Shown one piece after another: positions 1 through 8,319 of a stretch of DNA of 8,782 nt. The first letter of the stretch is position 1. Every line of letters starts with the position of its first letter. The stretch is from an uncultured Collinsella sp. (GTDB lineage Bacteria; Actinomycetota; Coriobacteriia; Coriobacteriales; Coriobacteriaceae), in the NCBI GenBank assembly GCA_902478885.1, contig CABSMS010000083.1:1-8782 (forward strand), given 5' to 3'. Both the position numbers and the translations under genes were made by a program. The notes under the pieces are model-generated. The model had not been told where the DNA came from and did not search any database. It worked only from the letters and a program-made list of their open reading frames with translations.

Positions 1-18
1 GATGTGTATAAGAGACAG
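1..18. other. Tn5/Nextera mosaic-end adapter remnant (not genomic)
   Basis: The first 18 bases, gatgtgtataagagacag, equal the 19-base Tn5 mosaic end used in Nextera libraries minus its first A. The match runs exactly to the sequence edge and stops two bases before the folC stop codon. This is best read as untrimmed library adapter at a contig end. Nothing can be said about what follows folC on the chromosome. Confidence 0.95.
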
Positions 19-20
19 GG

Positions 21-1364
21 CTAGCGCAGCAGGCCGGCTACTTCGCCGGCTAGGGTGATGGTGCCGGCGGCAACGAAGGACTCGCCCACGGCGTCAAAAG
101 CCGCGAGAGCCTCGGGCACGCTAGGGTACACACCGGCAAGCTTGTTGGCGTCCACCAGGGCAGCAAGTTCCTCTGCCGGCAGGGCGCGATCGGAATCGGT
201 CTGGGTTACGACCACACGCGGGAAGGCCGGAATCAGAACATCGACAATACCGGCCACATCCTTGTCGGCCAGTGCGGCGCACAGCAGCGTGGGGCGATTC
301 TCGACGCACGGATCTATCTCGTCCAGCGCGCTCACAAAGTTCTCGCAGCTCTGAGGGTTATGGCAGGCGTCGATCAGCTTGAGCGGATCGGTCCCCAGCA
401 CATCAAAACGACCCGGCGTGGGGCAGCCCATAAGCGATGCATCCAGCGCATCGTGGTCGAGCTCGCGGCCCAAATACCCCTCGCACAGCATAATCGCGCA
501 CGCAGCATTCTGCGGCTGGTAGGCCGGCTTAACCATGCTTGACGTATAGATCGCACGCGGCGTGGTGCAGCTAAACTCAACCGTGTCGCCCACGTGTGCC
601 GGAACCTTGGTTGTGGCATGGTTCACCACGAGCGGCACCACACCGCACTCACGGCAACGGGCATCCATCACGCGCTGAACGCTCGCCTCATGCGTACCCT
701 CGCCCAAAACAACAAAGCGCCCAGGCTTAATAACCGCAGCCTTCTCCCCCGCAATGGCCTCGAGCGTGTTGCCCAAAATACGTGTATGATCGAGCCCAAT
801 GCCCGTAATGGCAACGGCGACGGGATCGGTCGCACTCGTGGCGTCCCAACGCCCGCCCATGCCAACCTCAAGCACGGCTACGTCCACGCAAGCCTCGGCA
901 AACACTACAAGTGCAGCAGCCGTCAGCAGGTCAAACGGTGTGATGGTATAGGCGCGCTCCCCTGCCGCCACACGGCGCGCATTCACGCGATGCCCCGCCT
1001 CGACAGCTGCCGAAACGCCATGGGCAAAGGCCTCGTCGCTCACGACGCACCCATCAACCTCCATGCGCTCGGGATAGCGCACCAGCTGTGGCGACGTATA
1101 CAGCGCGGTTTTGAGCCCCTCACCACGAAGAATGGCAGCCGAAAAACGCGTAGTCGAAGTCTTGCCATTGGTACCGGCAACCTGGATGCAATCGAAATAC
1201 TCGTCCGGACGCCCCAGCTCATCGAGCATATCGACAACCGTCTCAAGCAGAGGACCAGCATCCCCAGAAATCCTCCCCGTATCAGCAGCAAGCCCCACAG
1301 CCTCATCAAACGAAAGCAACTCAAACGAGAACGGCACAGAATACGACCCAGAACGCTTAGCCAT
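21..1364 (-). CDS. folC: Bifunctional folylpolyglutamate synthase / dihydrofolate synthase (FolC)
   Basis: FolC is a cytosolic Mur-ligase-family enzyme. It joins glutamate to dihydropteroate to make dihydrofolate, and adds further glutamates to reduced folates, using ATP. The 447-residue product has the P-loop AGTNGKTS at residues 63-70, the signature GMGGRWDATS starting at 168, and the LDHTRILGNT...GEKAAVIKPG segment that follows it. Length fits the family (about 420-450). Two starts are possible. The ATG at 1385 abuts the T-run of an upstream terminator, so I prefer the ATG at 1364, which has AGGGG about 10 bases upstream. One oddity is DACHNP at 332-337, where most homologues have DGAHNP. 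The gene lies downstream of valS, as in Bacillus, but 279 bases and an intrinsic terminator separate them. The stop codon (21-23) almost touches the adapter edge, yet the C-terminus looks complete. FolC rather than a Mur ligase is well supported; dual activity is inferred from the family. Confidence 0.93.
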   Translation of the reverse strand: MAKRSGSYSVPFSFELLSFDEAVGLAADTGRISGDAGPLLETVVDMLDELGRPDEYFDCIQVAGTNGKTSTTRFSAAILRGEGLKTALYTSPQLVRYPERMEVDGCVVSDEAFAHGVSAAVEAGHRVNARRVAAGERAYTITPFDLLTAAALVVFAEACVDVAVLEVGMGGRWDATSATDPVAVAITGIGLDHTRILGNTLEAIAGEKAAVIKPGRFVVLGEGTHEASVQRVMDARCRECGVVPLVVNHATTKVPAHVGDTVEFSCTTPRAIYTSSMVKPAYQPQNAACAIMLCEGYLGRELDHDALDASLMGCPTPGRFDVLGTDPLKLIDACHNPQSCENFVSALDEIDPCVENRPTLLCAALADKDVAGIVDVLIPAFPRVVVTQTDSDRALPAEELAALVDANKLAGVYPSVPEALAAFDAVGESFVAAGTITLAGEVAGLLR

Positions 1365-1385
1365 AACCCAAAGTCCCCTCAACAT

Positions 1386-1417
1386 AAAAAGAGGCCCGAA
1401 TCAACAACGAGCCCCTC
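1386..1417 (-). terminator. Intrinsic terminator or attenuator just upstream of folC
   Basis: Read on the minus strand, GAGGGGCTCG (1417-1408) pairs with CGGGCCTC (1398-1391) as an eight-pair stem with a two-base bulge and one G-U pair. Five T residues follow (1390-1386). The opposite strand has no T-run after the stem, so it acts on minus-strand transcripts. It lies 263 to 227 bases past the valS stop but only 21 bases before the folC start, too close for a separate folC promoter. It either ends the valS transcript with partial readthrough or attenuates folC. Confidence 0.6.
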
Positions 1418-1444
1418 CCATTCAAAATGTCAGCCAAACACCGC

Positions 1445-1497
1445 TTTGCAGCAGAATCAAGGCCACAACCAAGTGGCCCTAACACGCCAGTTGCAAA
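1445..1497 (-). promoter_or_regulatory. Structured RNA element in the folC leader (candidate)
   Basis: On the minus strand, TTTGCA (1497-1492) can pair with TGCAAA (1450-1445). Together they enclose a hairpin GGCCAC-TTGGTT-GTGGCC (1478-1461). The folC-proximal terminator follows 27 bases later. Two nested stems followed by a terminator resemble a cis-acting leader, but the outer stem is only six pairs. I could not match it to the tetrahydrofolate riboswitch consensus or to another class I know. It may be chance pairing or part of the valS 3' untranslated region. Confidence 0.25.
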
Positions 1498-1523
1498 CAA
1501 CCACGTAAACGAACTAGGAGCGG

Positions 1524-1624
1524 CCCGACGCTTTGCTCGATACAAGTTCCGCACGCAAAGGACAGCACTTAATGTGCTGTCCGTCTTGCGCAGGACTGTC
1601 CGCAGTAGCGAGCAAAGCGTCGGG
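1524..1624. repeat. 101-bp interrupted palindrome between valS and folC
   Basis: The outer arms cccgacgctttgctcg (1524-1539) and cgagcaaagcgtcggg (1609-1624) are a perfect 16-bp inverted repeat. Inside, cgcaa (1554-1558) pairs with ttgcg (1586-1590), and ggacagcac (1560-1568) pairs with gtgctgtcc (1574-1582) around the loop ttaat. The element starts 20 bases past the valS stop. No T-run follows the outer stem on either strand, so it is not a canonical terminator. It could be a REP-like palindrome, a 3' RNA-stabilising structure, or a small non-autonomous element; I see no clear target-site duplication. Confidence 0.75.
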
Positions 1625-1643
1625 ACGCGCCCCTCAGCGCAAT

Positions 1644-4340
<2,697 letters not shown>

Positions 4341-4360
4341 ATATCTCTCCCTGTCCCGCC

Positions 4361-4400
4361 GGGGAGGAATGTAGGCCCACCAGGGCCTGCATTCCTCCCC
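4361..4400 (-). promoter_or_regulatory. Strong hairpin in the valS leader
   Basis: The arms ggggaggaatgtaggccc (4361-4378) and gggcctgcattcctcccc (4383-4400) pair over 18 positions with one non-Watson-Crick position, around a four-base loop (4379-4382). The stem ends 20 bases before the valS start, just 5' of its ribosome binding site. In the valS mRNA the odd position is a C-A mismatch; on the opposite strand it would be a G-T wobble. There is no T-run after it in either direction, so it is not a standard terminator. It may stabilise the mRNA, affect translation initiation, or be a dispersed palindromic repeat. Confidence 0.6.
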
Positions 4401-4421
4401 TTAGGTATCGATTACTTCAGT

Positions 4422-4450
4422 CTGATATGACTTCGCTGAGGCTTAAACAA
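4422..4450 (-). promoter_or_regulatory. valS: Possible valS promoter
   Basis: On the minus strand, TTGTTT (4450-4445) and TATCAG (4427-4422) are 17 bases apart and resemble a sigma-70-type -35/-10 pair, with 3 of 6 and 4 of 6 consensus matches. It lies between the clpX terminator and valS, where a promoter is expected. Predicted transcripts would start near 4415 and carry the leader hairpin. The match is weak. Confidence 0.25.
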
Positions 4451-4486
4451 ACACACAGAATAACACAGGTAGTTGGGGTTATTGCG

Positions 4487-4530
4487 TATATATAAAATAG
4501 CCTCCGACCACGGATGGTCAGAGGCTATTT
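4487..4530 (-). terminator. Intrinsic terminator after clpX
   Basis: On the minus strand, AAATAGCCTCTGACCA (4530-4515) pairs with TGGTCGGAGGCTATTT (4510-4495) across 16 positions, with one G-U pair and a four-base loop. A T/A-rich tail TTTTATATATA follows. The G-U pair would become an A-C mismatch on the other strand, which supports minus-strand use. The stem begins 21 bases after the clpX stop, so it ends the tig/clpP/clpX transcription. Confidence 0.88.
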
Positions 4531-4551
4531 GCAAGCACGTTTTTGGCTGGT

Positions 4552-5958
4552 TTAGCCGTAGATGCGCTGGGGCTGCTCTTCGCCCTTTACGGAGGCTTCG
4601 GTCACAACGACCTTGGAAACGCCTTCCTCGCTGGGCAGGTCGAACATCGTCTGCTGCAGAACGTCCTCGCAGATGGAGCGCAGGCCGCGGGCGCCGGTCT
4701 TGCGGGCGAGCGCCATGCGGGCGATCTCGTGCAGGGCGGCGTCCTCAAACTCAAGCTCAACGTCCTCGAGCTGGAACATCTTACGGTATTGACGCACCAC
4801 GGCGTTCTTGGGCTCGGTCAGGATCGACACCAGGTCGTCCTCGTCAAGCGCCTGCGTCTGGGTGACGACGGGCGTACGTCCCACAAACTCGGGGATCATG
4901 CCAAAGGCGTTGAGGTCCTGCGGAAGCACCTGACGCAGCAGGTCGTTCTCGTCGACCGAAGTGGGGCCGGCGATCTCGGAGTTAAAGCCCACGCCCTTGT
5001 TGCCCACGCGATCGGCGATGATCTTGTCCAGACCCACAAAGGCACCGCCGCAAATGAACAGGATGTTGGTCGTGTCGATCTGCAGCAGCTCCTGCTGGGG
5101 ATGCTTGCGGCCCCCGGTGGGCGGAACGCTGGCCACCGTGCCCTCAAGAATCTTAAGCAGCGCCTGCTGAACGCCCTCGCCCGAAACATCGCGGGTAATG
5201 GAGAGGTTCTCGGCCTTGCGGGCGATCTTGTCGATCTCGTCCACGTAGATAATGCCCACCTGCGCGCGCTCAATGTCGCCATCGGCAGCATTGATGAGCT
5301 TGAGCAGGATGTTCTCCACGTCCTCGCCCACATAGCCGGCCTCGGTGAGCGCGGTGGCATCGGCGATGGCAAACGGCACCTCGAGGATGCGCGCGAGCGT
5401 CTGGGCCAACAGGGTCTTGCCGGTACCGGTGGGACCGAGCAGCAGGATGTTGGACTTGGCGAGCTCTACCTCGTCCATATCGTCATCGAACTGCGAGCCC
5501 ATGTCGTCATCAAAGGCAGACACCGCAGCGCCGCCCTCGATCACGCGGCGATAGTGGTTGTACACGGCAACCGACATGGCGCGCTTGGCGTCCTCCTGGC
5601 CCATTACATAGGCCGAAAGCTCGTCATAGATCTCGTGCGGCGTCGGCACGTGCGTGATGACCTGACGGTCGTCCTCGAGCTCAAAGCCCTCGGTCTCGGG
5701 GTCCACGGCGGGCTGGGATGCAGCCTGACCGTGGTCGTTGAGGAAGCCCGGCAGCTTGCCGTTGCGGGCGGCGTCCATAAAGTCCGAAGCCAGCGACTCC
5801 TCCAAAATCTCGGAGCAGGCGGCAACGCACTCGTCGCAGATAAAGATGTTGGTCGGACCCTTTACAAGGCGGCGAACCTGCCCCTGCTCTTTTCCGCAAA
5901 AGGAGCAGCGGATGGGGTTGCCGTTCTCGTCAAAGTTGTCCTGCATGTTACCTGCCAT
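4552..5958 (-). CDS. clpX: ATP-dependent Clp protease ATP-binding subunit ClpX
   Basis: ClpX is the AAA+ unfoldase that recognises tagged or misfolded proteins and threads them into ClpP in the cytosol. The 468-residue product starts with a C4 zinc domain (C18, C21, C41, C44). The AAA+ module has Walker A GPTGTGKT (175-182), the pore-1 loop GYVG (208-211), Walker B IIYVDE (236-241), the RKH loop (284-286), the ClpP-docking loop as VGF (323-325, usually IGF), the arginine finger R362 and sensor-2 R425 in GARGLR. It is longer than typical ClpX (about 420-430). Part of the excess is an acidic insert with two FDDDM copies (149-153 and 157-161) between the AAA+ entry helix and Walker A. The ATG at 5958 follows the clpP stop after one base and has AAGGA eight bases upstream. 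The ATG at 5946 is an alternative (464 residues). A strong terminator follows. Confidence 0.98.
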   Translation of the reverse strand: MAGNMQDNFDENGNPIRCSFCGKEQGQVRRLVKGPTNIFICDECVAACSEILEESLASDFMDAARNGKLPGFLNDHGQAASQPAVDPETEGFELEDDRQVITHVPTPHEIYDELSAYVMGQEDAKRAMSVAVYNHYRRVIEGGAAVSAFDDDMGSQFDDDMDEVELAKSNILLLGPTGTGKTLLAQTLARILEVPFAIADATALTEAGYVGEDVENILLKLINAADGDIERAQVGIIYVDEIDKIARKAENLSITRDVSGEGVQQALLKILEGTVASVPPTGGRKHPQQELLQIDTTNILFICGGAFVGLDKIIADRVGNKGVGFNSEIAGPTSVDENDLLRQVLPQDLNAFGMIPEFVGRTPVVTQTQALDEDDLVSILTEPKNAVVRQYRKMFQLEDVELEFEDAALHEIARMALARKTGARGLRSICEDVLQQTMFDLPSEEGVSKVVVTEASVKGEEQPQRIYG

Positions 5959-5959
5959 C

Positions 5960-6580
5960 CTAGGCGTCCTTCGCGGCGAGATCGCGCGAGGTGACAATAC
6001 GGTCAATCAGGCCGTAGTCGAGGGCCTCGGCAGCGGTCAGGTAGTTGTCGCGCTCGGTGTCGGCCTGGACCTTCTCAATGGGCTGGCCCGAGGCATCGGA
6101 CAGGATCTGATTGAGCTCGCGGCGAGTCTTCTTGATCTCCTCGGCCACGATCTCGATCTCGGTCTGCTGGCCCTGGGCACCGCCGCTGGGCTGGTGAATC
6201 ATGACCTTGGAGTGCGGCAGGCAGAAGCGTTTGCCCTTAGCACCGGCCGAAAGCAGCACGGCGGCCATGGACGCAGCCATACCGACGCAGATGGTGGAGA
6301 CCTGCGGCTTGATAAAGTTCATGGTGTCAAGAATCGCCAGGCCGGAGTAAACCTCGCCGCCGGGCGAATTGATGTAGAGCGAGATATCCTTCTCGGCATC
6401 CTGGCTCTCAAGATGCAGCAGCTGGGCAACGACCAGGTTGGCACTGACGGAGTTGATCTCCTCGCCCAAGAAGATGATGCGGTCGTTGAGCAGGCGCGAA
6501 TAGATATCGTAGCTGCGCTCGCCGCGCGGCGTCTGCTCGATAACGTATGGCACGAGGGCGGAATCGAACTTAGCGATCAT
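5960..6580 (-). CDS. clpP: ATP-dependent Clp protease proteolytic subunit ClpP
   Basis: ClpP is a cytosolic serine peptidase that forms a two-ring tetradecamer and degrades chains fed by ClpX. The 206-residue product has the full catalytic triad: Ser104 in GMAASMA, His129 in MIHQP, and Asp178 in DTERD. It also has the conserved YINSPGG stretch (69-75) and the N-terminal ALVPYVIEQTPRGERSYD axial-loop region. Length matches the family. Three in-frame ATGs lie close together (6592, 6586, 6580). I chose 6580 because GGAG lies six bases before it, while the site before 6592 is only a GAGAG run at short distance. ATGs further upstream (6652, 6643) would cross the leader hairpin. The stop codon TAG is one base from the clpX start, so the two are probably translationally coupled. 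Upstream, 164 bases separate it from tig. Confidence 0.97.
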   Translation of the reverse strand: MIAKFDSALVPYVIEQTPRGERSYDIYSRLLNDRIIFLGEEINSVSANLVVAQLLHLESQDAEKDISLYINSPGGEVYSGLAILDTMNFIKPQVSTICVGMAASMAAVLLSAGAKGKRFCLPHSKVMIHQPSGGAQGQQTEIEIVAEEIKKTRRELNQILSDASGQPIEKVQADTERDNYLTAAEALDYGLIDRIVTSRDLAAKDA

Positions 6581-6627
6581 ACGCATCTCCATTTCTCTCT
6601 TGCGGACCAATAATGGTTCTAGACAAA

Positions 6628-6668
6628 CGTACGGTGCCCGCATGCTATGCATTGGCTGGCACCGTACG
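6628..6668 (-). promoter_or_regulatory. Hairpin in the tig-clpP intergenic region
   Basis: The arms cgtacggtgcc (6628-6638) and ggcaccgtacg (6658-6668) form a perfect 11-bp stem around a 19-base centre. On the minus strand the stem is followed by TTTGTCTAG, a poor T-run. It could be a weak terminator after tig that lowers clpP expression, or a structured clpP 5' leader. It begins 48 bases before the chosen clpP start. Confidence 0.55.
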
Positions 6669-6673
6669 AAGCG

Positions 6674-6692
6674 ACCGGATAACCGGTTTATA
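6674..6692 (-). promoter_or_regulatory. clpP: Possible clpP promoter -10 with adjacent inverted repeat
   Basis: On the minus strand TATAAA (6692-6687) resembles a -10 element, in an A/T-richer patch of a GC-rich region. Overlapping its last base is the inverted repeat ACCGG-TTAT-CCGGT (6687-6674), where transcription would begin. No convincing -35 lies 17 bases upstream (GTGCGC). I see no CIRCE, CtsR or ClgR site. This could be a clpP-specific promoter with an operator, or chance. Confidence 0.25.
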
Positions 6693-6744
6693 ACTTTACC
6701 CCATCACGGGCGCACGCATGCGCTCGCGGGCAAGGTGGCGAGAA

Positions 6745-8043
6745 TTACTCGGCGTCCTTGGCGGTCTCGTCGACCTCGGTCACCTTGGCGTTCTCGACCA
6801 GGTGGTCGACGGCCTTGGAGCGACGGATGGACTCGCGGACGGCAGGCATGCGGCCATCGGCGATGAACTCGGCCTTGGAAGCCTCGACGTCCTTGACGCC
6901 GGCCTTCTCGAACTCGGCGTTGATGTCGTCCTCGGTGACCTCGATCTTGAGCTCACGGGCGAGGGCGTCCAGAGCCAGGGACTCACGGGCAACGTCGTTG
7001 GCCTGCTTGTGCAGGTCGCCGATGAACTGCTCCATGGTCAGGCCGGAAGCGGGCAGCCAAGTGTCCAGGGTCATGCCGCGGGCAGCGAGGTTGGACAGGA
7101 AGTTCTGGCCAAGCTCCTCAAAGACGGACTGCTCGTAGTCGGCGTCCATCTCGTCGAGCTGCAGACGCTCGGCGAGAGCGGAGACGCAACGGTTCTCCTT
7201 CTCGGCCGGAAGGCGAGAAGCCTTGTCCTGCTCGATCTCGATCTTGATGGCGTCGCGCATAGCGTCGATGCTGTCGAAGCCAAAGTCGGACTTGACGAGC
7301 TCGTCGGTGAGCTCGGGGGTGTTGCGGACCTTGATGCCCTTGACGGTGACCTCGACGGTGTGGGTCTCGGCCTCCTCGCCCTCCTCGACCTCGTCGGTCC
7401 AGGTGACGGTCTTGACGTCGTCAACGTTAGCGCCGATCAGGGCCTCATTGAACTCCTTGGGGTTGCTGTCGCTACCGGCGATGAGCATACGGCCCTCGGC
7501 GGCAAAGTTGTCGGCGTTCTCGACGGCCTTGAGGTCGACGGTGACGTAGTCCTCGGCCTCGACGGCGCGACCCTCGACGTCCTCGAAGGTGGCACGGTAG
7601 TTGAGGAGCATCTCGACCTGGTTGTTGATCTCGGACTCGGTGACCTCCGCAGGGGGCATCTCGATCTCGACGGCGTCGAAGGAGGAGAGCTCAGCGGCGG
7701 GACGCAGGGAGAACTCGACGGTGTAGGTGTAGTCCTCGTGATCCTTGGCGAGGTCGAGCTCCTTGTAGTCACCGCTCTTGGTGGGGACGATGTCCAGCTC
7801 GTTGAGGACGGCGGGCTCGTTGGCGGCGATCAGGTCGTTGGTGGCCTGAGCGAGGGTAGCCTCGGCGCCAAGAGCGGAGTCGATGACCGGACGGGGGGCC
7901 TTACCGGCGCGGAAGCCCGGGAAGCGGTACTTCTTGGCGGTGTCCTTGTAGGCCTTCTTGATCGCGGCGTCGACGTCGGCGGCCGGGATGGTGACCGTAG
8001 CGGTGAGCTTAGCGTCCTTGACGTCAGAAGCGGTGATGTTCAA
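6745..8043 (-). CDS. tig: Trigger factor, ribosome-bound chaperone / prolyl isomerase
   Basis: Trigger factor binds ribosomal protein L23 near the exit tunnel and shields nascent chains. The 432-residue product matches the family's usual length. The N-terminal ribosome-binding domain carries the signature GFRAGKAP (43-50). An FKBP-type isomerase domain spans roughly 155-245, starting around EDYVTVDLKA. A long helical C-terminal domain ends in an acidic tail. I chose the TTG at 8043 as start because AGGAGG (8055-8050) lies six bases before it. The in-frame GTG (8046) has only three bases of spacing, and the in-frame ATGs at 8058 and 8100 precede or abut the site and cannot use it. From 8043 the signature falls at residues 43-50, the same place as in E. 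coli trigger factor. The gene follows tRNA-Leu by 91 bases and precedes clpP-clpX, a common arrangement. Confidence 0.96.
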   Translation of the reverse strand: MNITASDVKDAKLTATVTIPAADVDAAIKKAYKDTAKKYRFPGFRAGKAPRPVIDSALGAEATLAQATNDLIAANEPAVLNELDIVPTKSGDYKELDLAKDHEDYTYTVEFSLRPAAELSSFDAVEIEMPPAEVTESEINNQVEMLLNYRATFEDVEGRAVEAEDYVTVDLKAVENADNFAAEGRMLIAGSDSNPKEFNEALIGANVDDVKTVTWTDEVEEGEEAETHTVEVTVKGIKVRNTPELTDELVKSDFGFDSIDAMRDAIKIEIEQDKASRLPAEKENRCVSALAERLQLDEMDADYEQSVFEELGQNFLSNLAARGMTLDTWLPASGLTMEQFIGDLHKQANDVARESLALDALARELKIEVTEDDINAEFEKAGVKDVEASKAEFIADGRMPAVRESIRRSKAVDHLVENAKVTEVDETAKDAE

Positions 8044-8049
8044 CACGTT

Positions 8050-8055
8050 CCTCCT
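8050..8055 (-). promoter_or_regulatory. tig: Ribosome binding site that sets the tig start
   Basis: AGGAGG, a full anti-16S match, reads from 8055 to 8050 on the minus strand. It directly follows the in-frame ATG at 8058-8056 and sits six bases before TTG 8043-8041. The site therefore favours TTG initiation. An annotation that starts at the first ATG would add 5 or 19 spurious residues. Confidence 0.75.
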
Positions 8056-8134
8056 CATACTGCCCAGCTTATCTGAGGTGCTGGTACCTTTATGCAACAA
8101 AGTGTCGCGACGGCCAGGGCCGACGCAGATGCGT

Positions 8135-8218
8135 TGGTGCGGGCGAAAGGACTCGAACCTTCACGGGAATCCCACCAGAACCTAAATCTGGCGCGTCTAC
8201 CAATTCCGCCACGCCCGC
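8135..8218 (-). tRNA. tRNA-Leu (anticodon UAG)
   Basis: The 84-base gene folds as a class II tRNA. The acceptor stem GCGGGCG pairs with CGCCCGC, followed by discriminator A and an encoded CCA (8137-8135). The D arm is GCG-GAATTGGTAGA-CGC. The anticodon stem CCAGA/TCTGG holds the loop TTTAGGT with anticodon TAG at 8184-8182, reading CUN leucine codons. A variable arm TGGGATTCCCGT and a T arm with loop TTCGAGT follow. The long variable arm and discriminator A support leucine. An extended -10 promoter lies just upstream. No T-run terminator separates it from tig. Confidence 0.97.
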
Positions 8219-8237
8219 ATGAGCGCACAGACTAGGA

Positions 8238-8246
8238 ATGATAGCA
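8238..8246 (-). promoter_or_regulatory. Probable tRNA-Leu promoter, extended -10
   Basis: On the minus strand, TGC (8246-8244) directly precedes TATCAT (8243-8238), an extended -10 with five of six consensus matches. Transcription would start near 8231, giving a leader of about a dozen bases before the tRNA 5' end at 8218. I see no good -35 hexamer. Position and match to TGnTATAAT are the evidence. Confidence 0.45.
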
Positions 8247-8319
8247 GATACGAACGGCAAGCGCACGCACACGTTTTTAGCTCACGACCTCACCACGAGC
8301 GCAAGGCATCCCATCTCAT

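Noticed and set aside
594..1508. Plus-strand open reading frame of 304 codons across the folC 5' half and the upstream gap
   Set aside because: It is antisense to folC and runs on through the terminator and structured gap; the translation is rich in Arg, His and Asn without domain features.
1386..1643. Tetrahydrofolate riboswitch upstream of folC
   Set aside because: The conserved segments of that class are not visible on either strand; only generic stems and a terminator are supported.
4341..4486. T-box riboswitch upstream of valS
   Set aside because: The gap is short, I cannot find the conserved T-box sequence or a specifier loop, and the hairpin has no terminator T-run.
4543..5994. Plus-strand open reading frame of 483 codons opposite clpX
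   Set aside because: It covers the clpX frame on the other strand, has no recognisable motif, and is explained by the codon bias of clpX.
6581..6744. CIRCE, CtsR or ClgR operator upstream of clpP
   Set aside because: No TTAGCACTC/GAGTGCTAA repeat, CtsR heptad pair or ClgR-like site is present.
6718..8076. Plus-strand open reading frame of 452 codons opposite tig
   Set aside because: Its low-complexity Leu/Gly/Val/Asp composition mirrors the Glu/Asp/Ala/Val codons of tig. It is a shadow frame.
8059..8134. Separate tig promoter or tRNA terminator between tRNA-Leu and tig
   Set aside because: TTG-containing hexamers exist but no -10 box at proper spacing; the ACGCA/TGCGT palindrome here has a two-base loop and no T-run.
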